Under the pieces are notes generated by a model. That model worked only from the letters and a program-made list of their open reading frames with translations, ran no database searches and had not been told where the DNA came from. The position numbers were made by a program, and so were the translations under genes. This document shows positions 19,577 to 29,283 of a stretch of DNA of 64,000 nucleotides, piece by piece. Location: contig CAMAQM010000005.1 in assembly GCA_945860545.1 (NCBI GenBank), forward strand, positions 31,447 to 95,446. Direction: 5' to 3'. The stretch comes from Bifidobacterium breve (GTDB lineage: Bacteria; Actinomycetota; Acidimicrobiia; Acidimicrobiales; Acidimicrobilacustridaceae). The first letter of the stretch is position 1. The number at the start of each line of letters is the position of its first letter.

Positions 19577-20239
19577 ATGAGACAGCGTTCCTCACCGCCT
19601 GTCAGCTGGGTTGTGCCCGACGGCAAGCAGGACTGGCTTGTCGGGACCGGTGCCACACCCGCCGAACGAACCCTGATGTGGGCTGCGTCGCTCGGCGGGG
19701 TCGCGCTCTACGGATGGGCGTGGACCACGGACCAGTACCAGTGGGGATGGTGGCAGTACCTGCTCGCCATGGTCGTGGCCGCCGACCTCTTCGGCGGTGC
19801 GGTCGCCAACGCCACGAACTCCGCCAAGCGCCAGTACTTCGGCCCGCTGTCGCCCGACGCCGGTCCGGCTGGTCGCCTCGTCCACCGACAGCTGCTGTTT
19901 GCCGCAATCCACGTGTACCCATTCCTCGTGGTCGGCCTGTTCCCCGGAGGAACCTGGCTCTGGGCCATCGGCTTCTACGGCGGCATGCTGGCGTCGGTGA
20001 CCCTCCTCGACCGATGGTGTCCGGTCTATCTACAACGGCCCGTTGCGGTGCTCGTCCTCGTCGCCGCCGTTGTCGGCAACGCCCTCGTTGCCGCTCCCGA
20101 AGGCTGGGCGTGGTTCATCCCGGTGTTCGTGGCGAAACTCGTCGTTGGGCACGCTGTCCGCGAGGAGCCCTATCGGCCAGCGGAGACTGATTTCCCGGCT
20201 GACCGGCCTGCGGGACGTGGCGCCGGGCGAGGAGCATGA
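19577..20239 (+). CDS. multi-pass membrane protein of unknown function
   Basis: 220-aa ORF with about five hydrophobic segments; TACCGT 6 nt before ATG; overlaps the next ORF. Confidence 0.75.
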   Translation: MRQRSSPPVSWVVPDGKQDWLVGTGATPAERTLMWAASLGGVALYGWAWTTDQYQWGWWQYLLAMVVAADLFGGAVANATNSAKRQYFGPLSPDAGPAGRLVHRQLLFAAIHVYPFLVVGLFPGGTWLWAIGFYGGMLASVTLLDRWCPVYLQRPVAVLVLVAAVVGNALVAAPEGWAWFIPVFVAKLVVGHAVREEPYRPAETDFPADRPAGRGAGRGA

Positions 20240-20643
20240 TGCCGCCCACCTGGCATGAGAAGCTGAACCGCCCTCAGGACCCGAAACGGAAGCGGCTCGA
20301 CAAGGCCTTCGCCGGCATTCCTGCCGGCGAGATGCTCTACATCTCGACGCCGCGTGAGATCGACGGCCTCATCGGCACGATTCCCGAAGGGGAGACACTC
20401 GACGTTCACGAGTTGCGTCGACGACTGGCCGAGGCCAACGACGCCGATGCCACCTGCCCGACAACGACGGCCATCTTCCTCCGGATCGTGGCGGAGGCAG
20501 CACTCGACGAGATCGCAGATGGAGCCGACTGGGCCGACGTCACGCCCTTCTGGCGCGTCATCGACCCCGACGGGCCGATCGCAGACCGGCTCTCATGCGG
20601 ACGCGAGACGGTGCGGGACCTCCGGCTCCAGGAGGCCGGCTGA
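20236..20643 (+). CDS. MGMT-family-like protein
   Basis: ISTPREIDGLIGTIPEGETLDVHELRRRLAEANDADATCPTTTAIFLRIVAEAALDE...VTPFWRVI resembles the MGMT-like DNA-binding fold family; no PCHR active site seen. Confidence 0.6.
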   Translation: MMPPTWHEKLNRPQDPKRKRLDKAFAGIPAGEMLYISTPREIDGLIGTIPEGETLDVHELRRRLAEANDADATCPTTTAIFLRIVAEAALDEIADGADWADVTPFWRVIDPDGPIADRLSCGRETVRDLRLQEAG

Positions 20644-20656
20644 CCCAGCCGGAGAG

Positions 20657-20729
20657 TGGGCCAGGGTGGGATCGAACCACCGACCGAGCGATTATGAGTC
20701 GCCTGCTCTAACCACTGAGCTACTGGCCC
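20657..20729 (-). tRNA. tRNA-Ile2(CAU, lysidine type)
   Basis: GGGCCAGTAGCTCAGTGGTTAGAGCAGGCGACTCATAATCGCTCGGTCGGTGGTTCGATCCCACCCTGGCCCA; anticodon-arm and D-arm match the ileX/ileY pattern (GTGGTTAGAGCAGGCGACTCATAATCGCT), not initiator or elongator Met. Confidence 0.88.
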
Positions 20730-20755
20730 CGTGGCAACGGTATACGGTGCCCGCC

Positions 20756-22036
20756 ATGGCAACCCATGACAACGCCGGGACGACTCCCCCGCTCACGATC
20801 ACCGACGTGACGCTCGACGGCACCCCCACCGCACTGCGGTGCGTCAACGGACTCATTGATGCCATCGGGCCGGAGGTGACGGCCCAGCCCGGCGACGACG
20901 TGATCAACGGGTCCGGTATGGCGGTCATGCCCGGTCTCGTCAACGCCCACACGCACGCCGCCATGACGCTGCTGCGCGGTTACGGCGACGACCTGCCACT
21001 CATGGAGTGGCTCCAGACCCGCATCTGGCCGGCGGAGGCATCACTCGAACCCGACGACGTCTACTGGGGGACGCGACTAGCAACCATTGAGATGCTGCGG
21101 TCGGGCACCACCGGGTTCGTCGACATGTACTGGCACGGCCCGTCGGTCGCCCGTGCGGTGGCCGACTCGGGTATGCGGGCGGTGGTGTCGAGCGTATTCA
21201 TCGACGGTGGCGACCCAGCCCGAGGTGCCGCGCAGCGATCCGCTGTGATCGACGACGTCGAGGCCATCGGATCGTACGGCCCACTCATCACGCCAGCGCT
21301 CGGACCGCACGCCATGTACACCGTCAGCCCCGAATCACTCGAGTGGATGGGAGGCGTCGCCGCCGAGCGGGGTCTGCCGGTGCACATCCACCTGTCGGAG
21401 ACTCAAGGCGAGGTGAACGACTGTGTGGCTGCCCACGGGGTTCGCCCACCGGCGCTGCTGGATCGTTGCGGTCTGCTCGGGGCGAGCACGGTGTGCGCCC
21501 ACGGCAACTGGCTGAACCACGACGAACTCGACCTGCTCGCCGAGCGGGGGGTGACCGTGGCCACCAACCCGGTGTCGAACCTGAAGTTGGCGACCGGACA
21601 GATTTTCGATCATCCCGAGGCGCGACGGCGGGGGGTGCATGTTGGGCTCGGCACCGACGGCACGGCGTCGAACAACAGTCTCGACCTGCTCGACGACGTC
21701 AAGGTGTTCGCCCTGTGGCACAAAAACGCAACCGGTGATCCCGCTGTCCTGCCCGCCGACGAGGCGTTGGCCGTCGCGTCGGGCGCATGTTCTCCGCTGC
21801 TCGGTGGCGGACCGATCGAGGTGGGGCGTCGGGCTGACCTGGTGCTGGTACGCACCGACTCCGTTGAAATGACCCCGTCACCGCTGCCGGCCGCCCTCGT
21901 CTACGGAGCCACCGGACACCTGGTGGACACGGCGGTGGTGGCGGGCCGGGTGGTCATGGCGAACCGTGTCGTGCCGGGCACCGATGAGGTGCTCGCCGAG
22001 GTGCGTACACGAGCCGCCCGACTACGGACGCACTGA
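20756..22036 (+). CDS. amidohydrolase, MTA/SAH deaminase-like
   Basis: MPGLVNAHTHAAMTLLRGYGDDLPLMEWLQTRIWPAE; VHIHLSET; GLGTDGTASNNSLDLLDDVK; TACGGT 7 nt before ATG. Confidence 0.9.
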   Translation: MATHDNAGTTPPLTITDVTLDGTPTALRCVNGLIDAIGPEVTAQPGDDVINGSGMAVMPGLVNAHTHAAMTLLRGYGDDLPLMEWLQTRIWPAEASLEPDDVYWGTRLATIEMLRSGTTGFVDMYWHGPSVARAVADSGMRAVVSSVFIDGGDPARGAAQRSAVIDDVEAIGSYGPLITPALGPHAMYTVSPESLEWMGGVAAERGLPVHIHLSETQGEVNDCVAAHGVRPPALLDRCGLLGASTVCAHGNWLNHDELDLLAERGVTVATNPVSNLKLATGQIFDHPEARRRGVHVGLGTDGTASNNSLDLLDDVKVFALWHKNATGDPAVLPADEALAVASGACSPLLGGGPIEVGRRADLVLVRTDSVEMTPSPLPAALVYGATGHLVDTAVVAGRVVMANRVVPGTDEVLAEVRTRAARLRTH

Positions 22037-22060
22037 GCGGCACCGAACTGGTCCACGATG

Positions 22061-22136
22061 TGGCTCCGGGGGTGGGGCTCGAACCCACGACCTAGCGGTT
22101 AACAGCCGCTTGCTCTGCCAGCTGAGCTACCCCGGA
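22061..22136 (-). tRNA. tRNA-Asn(GUU), CCA encoded
   Basis: TCCGGGGTAGCTCAGCTGGCAGAGCAAGCGGCTGTTAACCGCTAGGTCGTGGGTTCGAGCCCCACCCCCGGAGCCA. Confidence 0.95.
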
Positions 22137-22169
22137 AAGCGCTTCCGACCCTAGCAGCGGCAGGGCTGC

Positions 22170-23333
22170 TCACTCACCTTCGAAATAGTCCCGGAGTTTC
22201 TGGCTGCGGTTCGGATTCCGAAGCTTCGCCAGGGTCTTGGATTCGATCTGGCGGATCCGTTCTCTGGTCACCCCGAAGTGACGACCCACCTCCTCAAGGG
22301 TGTGGGGCTGGCCGTCGTCGAGACCGAACCGCATCCGGACGACTTCCTGTTCACGTTCGGAGAGTTCGGCGAGGGTTTCGGCCAACGTGTCATTGAGCAT
22401 GCGCCGGGCGGCGGACTCGGCGGGGGCTTCACTGTCCACGTCGGCGATGAAGTCCGACAGGCTCACCCCGTCGGACTCGCCCACGCTCTGGTCGAGCGAG
22501 AGCGGATCTTGGGCCATGCGCAACATGTCGCGGACCCTCTCCGGTGGCAGGTCCACCACTGCGGCCACCTCTTCAATGCTGGGTTCCCGCTCGAGGTCCT
22601 GGGACAACTGTCGTTGCACCAGCAACACCCGGTTGATCGCTTCCACCATGTGGACGGGGATCCGGATGGTGCGGCCCTGGTCGGCGATCGCACGGGTCAC
22701 CGCCTGGCGGATCCACCAGGTGGCATAGGTGGAGAACTTGAAACCCTTGGAGTAGTCGAACTTCTCGACCGCCCGCATCAACCCGAGGTTCCCCTCCTGG
22801 ATGAGGTCGAGCAACGGCAGGCCCCGGTTGGCGTACCGCTTGGCGATGGAGACCACCAGCCGCAGGTTGGCCTGGGTGAGGTGAGCGCGGGCGTCCTTGC
22901 CGTCTCGAACCACCGCAGCGAGGTGGCGTCGCTGATCGGGCGCCATGGACTCGAGCGTGCCCGCCGTGCGGGCGTCGAGCAGTTCTCCGGCGGCGAGACA
23001 TCCGGCTTCGATGCGTTGGGCGAGTGCCACCTCCTCAGGCCGGGTGAGGAGTGGGACCCGCGAGATCTCCTTGAGGTAGAGCCGGACCGAATCGGCCGAC
23101 AGGGCGGCGTCGGGCGAGACCGAGCGGTACGAGTCGCGGGTCACCCCACGACGGCGCACCACGCTGAGCGTGCCCGGGCTCGACGACTCGAGCTGTCGCA
23201 ACATCCGTTCGTCGACGAGGTCCAACAGCAGTCGCGCCGGCGGCCGGACCGCACCGGGGGTGGCCTGATCGTCGGGGTCGGCGGGAGCGCCGTCGGGAAC
23301 GTTCGGTTCGGGTTGTCGTCGGGGGGCGGTCAT
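22170..23333 (-). CDS. rpoD: primary sigma factor RpoD/SigA
   Basis: [75 protein letters not shown]-terminal [20 protein letters not shown]. Confidence 0.97.
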   Translation of the reverse strand: MTAPRRQPEPNVPDGAPADPDDQATPGAVRPPARLLLDLVDERMLRQLESSSPGTLSVVRRRGVTRDSYRSVSPDAALSADSVRLYLKEISRVPLLTRPEEVALAQRIEAGCLAAGELLDARTAGTLESMAPDQRRHLAAVVRDGKDARAHLTQANLRLVVSIAKRYANRGLPLLDLIQEGNLGLMRAVEKFDYSKGFKFSTYATWWIRQAVTRAIADQGRTIRIPVHMVEAINRVLLVQRQLSQDLEREPSIEEVAAVVDLPPERVRDMLRMAQDPLSLDQSVGESDGVSLSDFIADVDSEAPAESAARRMLNDTLAETLAELSEREQEVVRMRFGLDDGQPHTLEEVGRHFGVTRERIRQIESKTLAKLRNPNRSQKLRDYFEGE

Positions 23334-25129
23334 GTCCGTCCCTCGTGCCGGTCAATGAGCCAACCCAGAAGCACCGGTGCGGCGTCGGGGGCGGTGCGCG
23401 GGTCCCGCAGGGCTTCAAGGAGGGGTTTCAGCCACGCCACCACCCCGGCCAACTCGAGGGCCCGCTCATCGCCGGACATGCGGGCCTCGTTGCCCAGCAC
23501 CGCGAGTTGCCGCTGGCCGGCTGCCTCGGCGAGTCGTTCGATGACCTCGGCCGGTTCGGACACGGGTTGTTCCACCCCGAGGCGCTGGAGCAACGCCAGG
23601 ACCTCATCTGAGGTGTCGGCGAGCTGGCCGACCCGCCACTGGGCGTCTCGCAGTGACCGGTAGGCGTCGAGACACAGCGGGTCGGCGAACAGGGCGTCGT
23701 GGAGGGATTCGGCGAGATCCTCGGGCTGGGCCAGCACCAGACGCAACGCCTCGAGTTCTGGTGAGTCGTGCAGCACCGCCACGGTCGCCACGGCGGCGCG
23801 CTCCTCCCCCGCCGCACCGGACTGGCCGCGATCGGGGCGAGCGCCTGCGGCCCGACCACGCCCGGCGAGACGGGTGCGCAACTCGTCGGGCGGGAGACGC
23901 AGGCGGTCGGCGAGGTCCATCACGTACTGGTCGCGCACCAGCGGATCGGGGTGCGAACCGATGACCTCGAGTGCGGCGGTGGCGGCGCGGGCCCGGGCTT
24001 CGGCGGTGGCGAGGTCCCGGCCGGCGAGGACCCGCTCCACTCGAAACCGCAGGAACGGGATGGCGTTGGTGACAGCGGCGCGCAACGCGTCGGGGTCGGT
24101 ACGGGCAAGGTCCCCCGGATCGCTGCCGGCGGGCATGGCCGCCACCGAAACCTCAAGGCCGTGGCGCTGTTCCCATTCATGGAAGCGTTCGGCGGCGTTC
24201 TGGCCGGCGGCGTCAGCGTCGAAGGCCAGAACGACCCGCGAGGCGTAACTGCGCAGGGTGCGCACGTGGTCCTCGGTCAGGGCGGTCCCACAGGTCGCCA
24301 CCGCCCGGCCCACTCCCACTGCGGCGAACCCGATGACGTCGGTGTACCCCTCGCACACGATGGCCTCATCGGCGTTGACGATCTCGGCCTTGGCCCAGTT
24401 CAGCCCGTAGAGCACCCGTGACTTGTCGTAGATGGGACTGCCCGACGAGTTCTTGTACTTGGGTCCCTCGTTACCGGGCATGAGTCGGCCGCCGAAGGCC
24501 ACCGGGTCGCCGTTGGCGTTGAAGATGGGGAACAGCACCCGACCCCGAAAGGCGTCGGTGGGGCGCCCCCGCTGGTTCATGAATGCCAGGCCCGCCTCGA
24601 CCAGCAACTCCTTGGGTTGGGGCAAGGCCCGCACCAGGGTGTCCCATGCGTCGGGCGCCCAGCCGAGGCGGTAGTGACGGACCTCGTCGCCGCTGAAGCC
24701 GCGGCTGCGCAGGTACTTGCGGGCGGCGGCGGCGTCGGGTGATTCGAGAAGTCGCTGATGGTAGAAGTCGACGGCGGCTTCCATGGCCTCCACGAGCCGC
24801 GACCGCCGCTTGCGATTCTCCCCGTCGCGTGCGTCGGTATAACGCAGCGTGATGTTGGACCGCGCCGCGAGGCGTTCGACTGCTGCGGCGAAGTCGAGGT
24901 GTTCGGCCTCACGGACGAACGTGATCACGTCACCCTTGGCTCCGCACCCGAAGCAGTAGTAGAGACCCTGTTCGGCGTTGACCGAGAACGACGGTGACTT
25001 CTCAGCGTGGAACGGGCACAGTCCCGACCACCGGCGACCGACGCGCTTGAGCTGCACGTGTTCGCTCACCACGGCCACGATGTCGCTGGCATCGCGCACC
25101 TGGGCGATGTCGTCATCGACAATTCCCAC
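23330..25129 (-). CDS. dnaG: DNA primase
   Basis: Zn ribbon [64 protein letters not shown]; 4-nt overlap with rpoD. Confidence 0.97.
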   Translation of the reverse strand: MGIVDDDIAQVRDASDIVAVVSEHVQLKRVGRRWSGLCPFHAEKSPSFSVNAEQGLYYCFGCGAKGDVITFVREAEHLDFAAAVERLAARSNITLRYTDARDGENRKRRSRLVEAMEAAVDFYHQRLLESPDAAAARKYLRSRGFSGDEVRHYRLGWAPDAWDTLVRALPQPKELLVEAGLAFMNQRGRPTDAFRGRVLFPIFNANGDPVAFGGRLMPGNEGPKYKNSSGSPIYDKSRVLYGLNWAKAEIVNADEAIVCEGYTDVIGFAAVGVGRAVATCGTALTEDHVRTLRSYASRVVLAFDADAAGQNAAERFHEWEQRHGLEVSVAAMPAGSDPGDLARTDPDALRAAVTNAIPFLRFRVERVLAGRDLATAEARARAATAALEVIGSHPDPLVRDQYVMDLADRLRLPPDELRTRLAGRGRAAGARPDRGQSGAAGEERAAVATVAVLHDSPELEALRLVLAQPEDLAESLHDALFADPLCLDAYRSLRDAQWRVGQLADTSDEVLALLQRLGVEQPVSEPAEVIERLAEAAGQRQLAVLGNEARMSGDERALELAGVVAWLKPLLEALRDPRTAPDAAPVLLGWLIDRHEGRT

Positions 25130-25245
25130 CCCGCTCCAACCTCCCGCCCTGACGCTACCAGCGACAAGCCGGGACCGGTCCCGCGCCCCGATCCTCGTGG
25201 GGAGGGTCGGCCCGCTGGTTTCAACGGAGCGCCTCCTCGTGGCTA

Positions 25246-25266
25246 TAATAGGAATGATTCCCATTA
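25246..25266. promoter_or_regulatory. Zur/Fur-type palindromic operator over a -10 element
   Basis: TAATAGGAATGATTCCCATTA, 9 of 10 arm positions complementary; TATAAT at 25244-25249 overlaps it; near-copy at 53436-53456. Confidence 0.7.
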
Positions 25267-25301
25267 AGTGACGACGCTCGTCGTCCGTTCAGAGGAGCAC
25301 C

Positions 25302-25478
25302 ATGTCCACATCAACCACCCGTCGCATCGTTGCCGCCACCGTGGCTGCCCTGATGGCCCTCGGCCTCGCAGCAGGGACGTCGACCGCCGCAGAGGACCAT
25401 GACCACGACCACGACCACGGCCACGATCACGATCACGACCACCGTGCGACCAACACCTCGCCGACCTACACCGGTTGA
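25302..25478 (+). CDS. small secreted His/Asp-rich peptide (58 aa), putative zinc-binding
   Basis: MSTSTTRRIVAATVAALMALGLAAGTSTAAEDHDHDHDHGHDHDHDHRATNTSPTYTG; AGGAG SD 5 nt upstream; absent from the supplied ORF track (too short). Confidence 0.8.
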   Translation: MSTSTTRRIVAATVAALMALGLAAGTSTAAEDHDHDHDHGHDHDHDHRATNTSPTYTG

Positions 25479-25489
25479 ACAATCGCCCT

Positions 25490-25532
25490 CCGGGGGTCCG
25501 ATCCCGTTTCCCCCTCGGGGTCGGACCTCCGG
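25490..25532. terminator. 17-bp hairpin (two G.U pairs) between convergent genes
   Basis: CCGGGGGTCCGATCCCG-TTTCCCCCT-CGGGGTCGGACCTCCGG. Confidence 0.75.
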
Positions 25533-25537
25533 TGGCG

Positions 25538-26851
25538 TCAGACCAAGCGGTCCGTGAGGTACGCGACCAGGCCCTCGATGGGCACCCGGTCCTGAGCCAT
25601 GGAATCGCGTTCGCGCACGGTGACGGCGCCGTCATTGAGCGTGTCGAAGTCAATGGTGACGCAGTAAGGCGTCCCGAGTTCATCCTGCCGCCGGTAACGA
25701 CGCCCGATGGCCTGGGTCTCGTCGTAGTCACACATCCAGTGCGGCTGGAGCGCCTCGAGCACCCGCTGGGCGGGACCCACCAACTCGTCCTTGCGAGACA
25801 ACGGGAGCACCGCCACGGTGTAGGGGGCGATGCGATGGTGGAGACGCAGCACCGTGCGGGTCTCACCGCGCACCTCCTCCTCGTCGTAGGCGGCGATGAG
25901 GAACGCCATCATGGCCCGAGTGGCCCCCGCTGCGGGCTCGATCACGTGCGGCACGTACCGCGAGTTCGTGGCCTGATCGAAGTACTCGAGCCGCTCACCG
26001 GAGTGCTGTGCGTGCTGGGTCAGGTCGTAGTCGCCCCGATTGGCAACCCCTTCAAGCTCACCCCATCCCCACGGGAAGGCGAACTCCACATCGGAGGTAC
26101 CCGACGAGTAGTGCGACAACTCGTCGGCGTCGTGGGGCCGCATCCGCAGCAACGAGGGATCGATCCCGTGGTCCACGTACCACTGGTAGCGCTCGTTGCA
26201 CCAGTACTCGTACCACTTCCCCGCCTCGTCGGGCGGGACGAAAAACTCAAGTTCCATCTGTTCGAACTCCCGGGTACGGAACACGAAGTTCCCCGGGGTG
26301 ATCTCGTTGCGGAACGACTTGCCGATCTGGGCGATACCGAACGGGGGCCGCTTGCGACTGGCGGTGAGCACGTTGGCGAAATTGATGAACATGCCCTGGG
26401 CCGTCTCGGGTCGCAGGTAGGCCACCGCTCCGGCGTCCTCCACCGGGCCGGCGTGGGTCTTGAACATAAGGTTGAACGACCGGGCCTCGGTCAGGGTCCC
26501 CACCGCCCCACACGTCGGACAAGTGGAGGGGTCATCGAGATGATCGGCGCGGTGACGGGCCTTGCACGACCGGCAGTCGACGAGCGGGTCGGTGAAGTTG
26601 GCCAGATGCCCCGACGCCTCCCACACCGCAGGTGGCCCGAGGATGGCGGCGTCGAGACCGACGACGTCGGTGCGCATCTGCACCATCGAACGCCACCAGG
26701 AGTCCTTGACGTTGCGCAGCATCAACACACCGACCGGGCCGTAGTCGTAGGTGGATCGAAACCCGCCGTAGATCTCGGCGGAGGGGAACACGAACCCGCG
26801 GCGCTTGCACAGGTTCACCACCTTGTCCATCAGGTCCTCGACATCAGGCAT
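25538..26851 (-). CDS. glyS: glycine--tRNA ligase
   Basis: FVFPSAEIYGGFRSTYDYGPVGVLM; YLRPETAQGMFINFANV; IGKSFRNEITPGNFVFRTREFEQMELE; TAGGGT 7 nt before ATG. Confidence 0.96.
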   Translation of the reverse strand: MPDVEDLMDKVVNLCKRRGFVFPSAEIYGGFRSTYDYGPVGVLMLRNVKDSWWRSMVQMRTDVVGLDAAILGPPAVWEASGHLANFTDPLVDCRSCKARHRADHLDDPSTCPTCGAVGTLTEARSFNLMFKTHAGPVEDAGAVAYLRPETAQGMFINFANVLTASRKRPPFGIAQIGKSFRNEITPGNFVFRTREFEQMELEFFVPPDEAGKWYEYWCNERYQWYVDHGIDPSLLRMRPHDADELSHYSSGTSDVEFAFPWGWGELEGVANRGDYDLTQHAQHSGERLEYFDQATNSRYVPHVIEPAAGATRAMMAFLIAAYDEEEVRGETRTVLRLHHRIAPYTVAVLPLSRKDELVGPAQRVLEALQPHWMCDYDETQAIGRRYRRQDELGTPYCVTIDFDTLNDGAVTVRERDSMAQDRVPIEGLVAYLTDRLV

Positions 26852-26909
26852 GGCGACAACCCTAACCAACCGCCCCGACACGCCGACCCACCGTTAGCCC
26901 ACAGCCCGC

Positions 26910-27626
26910 TCAGTTCCCTTCGAGTACCGACGGTGATCGCAGACGACGTTCGAGGTGGTGCTCCATGGCGGCGATGGCGATGCGGTCCACCTCACTGGTC
27001 ACCGGCGACGCCGGCAACGCCAACGCAGCACCGAGGTTTCCCCCGAGGATCTGGGCCAACACCGCTGCGGCATCGGCTGACACGGGCAGACCCAGGCGGT
27101 GCGGGCCGCACAACATCCCGCCGCGATCAGGGTCGAACGCCACGAGTGGGCCATCACTGCCACACACCACGCACTCGTCCACCATCGGCCCAAACCCGGT
27201 CTGGGTCAACGCCTTGAAGAAGAATCCCGCCACCACGAGCGGCGGGTCGTCATCGGCAAGGACCCGCAGAGCCCCAGTCAACATGCGGAACAGTTGCGGG
27301 TCGGGTTCGCCTTCCTGGGCGAGCTGGTCCACGACCTCGAGCATGGACACGCCACGGGCGAGACGGTCGAGGTCCTCGCGCACGCTGCGATAGTTCTCAA
27401 CCGTCTCAGCCTGGGTGATGATGTCGAGATTGCGCCCCTCGTGGAGCTGCAACGCAACCTGGGTGGGCGGTTCGAGACGGGCGCCGAACTTCGACCGGGT
27501 GCGCCGCACCCCTTTGGCCACCGCCCGAACCTTGCCGTGGTGTTCGGTGAACAGCACCACGATGCGGTCCGCCTCACCGAGCTTCCACGTCCGCAACACC
27601 ACGCCCGTGTCGCGGTACTGGCTCAC
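26910..27626 (-). CDS. recO: DNA repair protein RecO
   Basis: MSQYRDTGVVLRTWKLGEADRIVVLFTEHHGKVRAVAKGVRRTRSKFGARLEP. Confidence 0.95.
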   Translation of the reverse strand: MSQYRDTGVVLRTWKLGEADRIVVLFTEHHGKVRAVAKGVRRTRSKFGARLEPPTQVALQLHEGRNLDIITQAETVENYRSVREDLDRLARGVSMLEVVDQLAQEGEPDPQLFRMLTGALRVLADDDPPLVVAGFFFKALTQTGFGPMVDECVVCGSDGPLVAFDPDRGGMLCGPHRLGLPVSADAAAVLAQILGGNLGAALALPASPVTSEVDRIAIAAMEHHLERRLRSPSVLEGN

Positions 27627-28363
27627 CTCGTCGGTCCCTCGTCCCCGCCGGCAAGACCGCCGTAACGCCGCTCACGCGACTGGTACTCGCGGATGGCGTC
27701 GAACAGGTTCTCTTTGCGGAAATCGGGCCACAACACATCGGTGAACACGAGTTCGCTGTAGGCGAGTTCCCACAACAAGAAGTTCGAGATCCGGTACTCC
27801 CCTGAGGTGCGCACCACCAGGTCCGGTTCGGGCATGTCAGGGTCGTAGAGGTTGCGGGCGATCATGCGCTCGGTCACCTTCGAGGCGGAAACGCCGGCTT
27901 CCATGATGCGCTTCACGGCGTCCACGATCTCGGCCCGACCGCCGTAGTTGAACGCAATGGTGAACGTCATGCCGGTGTTGTCGCGGGTCATCTCGACGGT
28001 CTCGTCCATGAGACGGATGAGTCGCCGGGGCACCCGCCAGTCCCGCCGGCCGAGCACCCGGATACGGACGTTGCGTTCATTGAGTTCGTCGCGGTGGCCC
28101 AACAGGATCTTCTCGTTGAACCCCATGAGGTAGCGCACCTCATCAGCGGGTCGCCGCCAGTTCTCCGTCGAGAAGGCGTAGACGGTGAACCACCCGAGAC
28201 CCACATCGATGGCACCGTCGACGGTGTCGAACAGTGCCTCTTCCCCTGCAGCGTGTCCCTCGGTCCGCTTGAGGCCCCGGTTGCGGGCCCAACGCCCGTT
28301 GCCGTCCATGACACAGGCCACGTGGTTGGGGACGCTGGAGAGATCGATACCGGTGAACTCCAC
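27623..28363 (-). CDS. uppS: isoprenyl (undecaprenyl/decaprenyl) diphosphate synthase
   Basis: PNHVACVMDGNGRWARNRGLKRTEGHAAGEEAL; FAFNYGGRAEIVDA; PDLVVRTSGEYRISNFLLWELAYSELVFTDVLWPDF. Confidence 0.96.
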   Translation of the reverse strand: MEFTGIDLSSVPNHVACVMDGNGRWARNRGLKRTEGHAAGEEALFDTVDGAIDVGLGWFTVYAFSTENWRRPADEVRYLMGFNEKILLGHRDELNERNVRIRVLGRRDWRVPRRLIRLMDETVEMTRDNTGMTFTIAFNYGGRAEIVDAVKRIMEAGVSASKVTERMIARNLYDPDMPEPDLVVRTSGEYRISNFLLWELAYSELVFTDVLWPDFRKENLFDAIREYQSRERRYGGLAGGDEGPTR

Positions 28364-28428
28364 GTCCGGACCCTACCCGCTGCCCTCGACAACCCTGCGA
28401 CCCCACGCACCCCGGCGCGCACCGCAGC

Positions 28429-29283
28429 TCAGTACCCGAGACGCTCCAGTGCCTTGGGCCGACGCTGCCAGTCCTTGTCGACGGTGACGTGCAACTCGAG
28501 GAACATCCGCTCGTCGAATTCGGCCCGCACCGCCGTCCCGACGGCCTTGAGCACCGCACCCTTGCGACCGATGACGATGCCTTTTTGCGAGTCGCGTTCC
28601 ACGAGGATCTCGCACCGCACACGGGGCCACTCCCATTCGGTGACCCGGGTCGCCACCGAGTGCGGCACCTCGTCACGCAGCACGGCGAGGAGCTGTTCAC
28701 GCACCAACTCGGCCACCCAGAAGGCTTCGGGGACGTCGGTGACCATGTCCTCGGGGTAGTACGGCGGGCCCTGGGGAAGGCGGTCCACGAGATGTTCGAC
28801 AAGGGCGGCCACTCCCTCACCGGTGGTGGCCGACACCGGGAAGCACGCCTCCATGGTCAACTGCTCAGCCGCCCGGGCGAGTTGTACCAGCACCTCGTCG
28901 GCGGTGGCGAGATCGATCTTGTTGACCACCACCACCGTGTCGGGCGGACAGCGCTGCGCCACGAACCGGTCGCCTGGGCCGATGGCGCCGGTGGCGTCCA
29001 CCACCAGACACACCACATCCACGTCACCGATGGTTTCCGCCGCGGTGGCGTTGAGGTGTTCCCCGAGCGGCCCGCGGGGACGATGGATGCCGGGGGTGTC
29101 AACGAACACGATCTGCGCACCGGGCCGGTGCAGGACCCCGCGCACCTGAGTACGGGTGGTTTGGGGTTTGTCCGACACGATGGACACCTTGCGGCCCAAC
29201 ATGGCGTTGAGCAGCGTGGACTTCCCGACGTTGGGCCGCCCCACCAGCGTCACGAACCCGCTGTGGAGTTCCCCGTCACCCAC
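28429..29283 (-). CDS. era: GTPase Era
   Basis: GRPNVGKSTLLNAMLG; DTPGIHRPRGPLGE; NKIDL; KH domain IVIGRKGAVLKAVGT. Confidence 0.96.
   Translation of the reverse strand: MGDGELHSGFVTLVGRPNVGKSTLLNAMLGRKVSIVSDKPQTTRTQVRGVLHRPGAQIVFVDTPGIHRPRGPLGEHLNATAAETIGDVDVVCLVVDATGAIGPGDRFVAQRCPPDTVVVVNKIDLATADEVLVQLARAAEQLTMEACFPVSATTGEGVAALVEHLVDRLPQGPPYYPEDMVTDVPEAFWVAELVREQLLAVLRDEVPHSVATRVTEWEWPRVRCEILVERDSQKGIVIGRKGAVLKAVGTAVRAEFDERMFLELHVTVDKDWQRRPKALERLGY

Noticed and set aside
22170-25129. Unusual rpoD-dnaG overlap
   Set aside because: Adjacent primase and sigma factor genes are the ordinary macromolecular-synthesis arrangement
25475-27217. 580-aa plus-strand ORF
   Set aside because: Antisense to glyS and recO, both with strong family motifs
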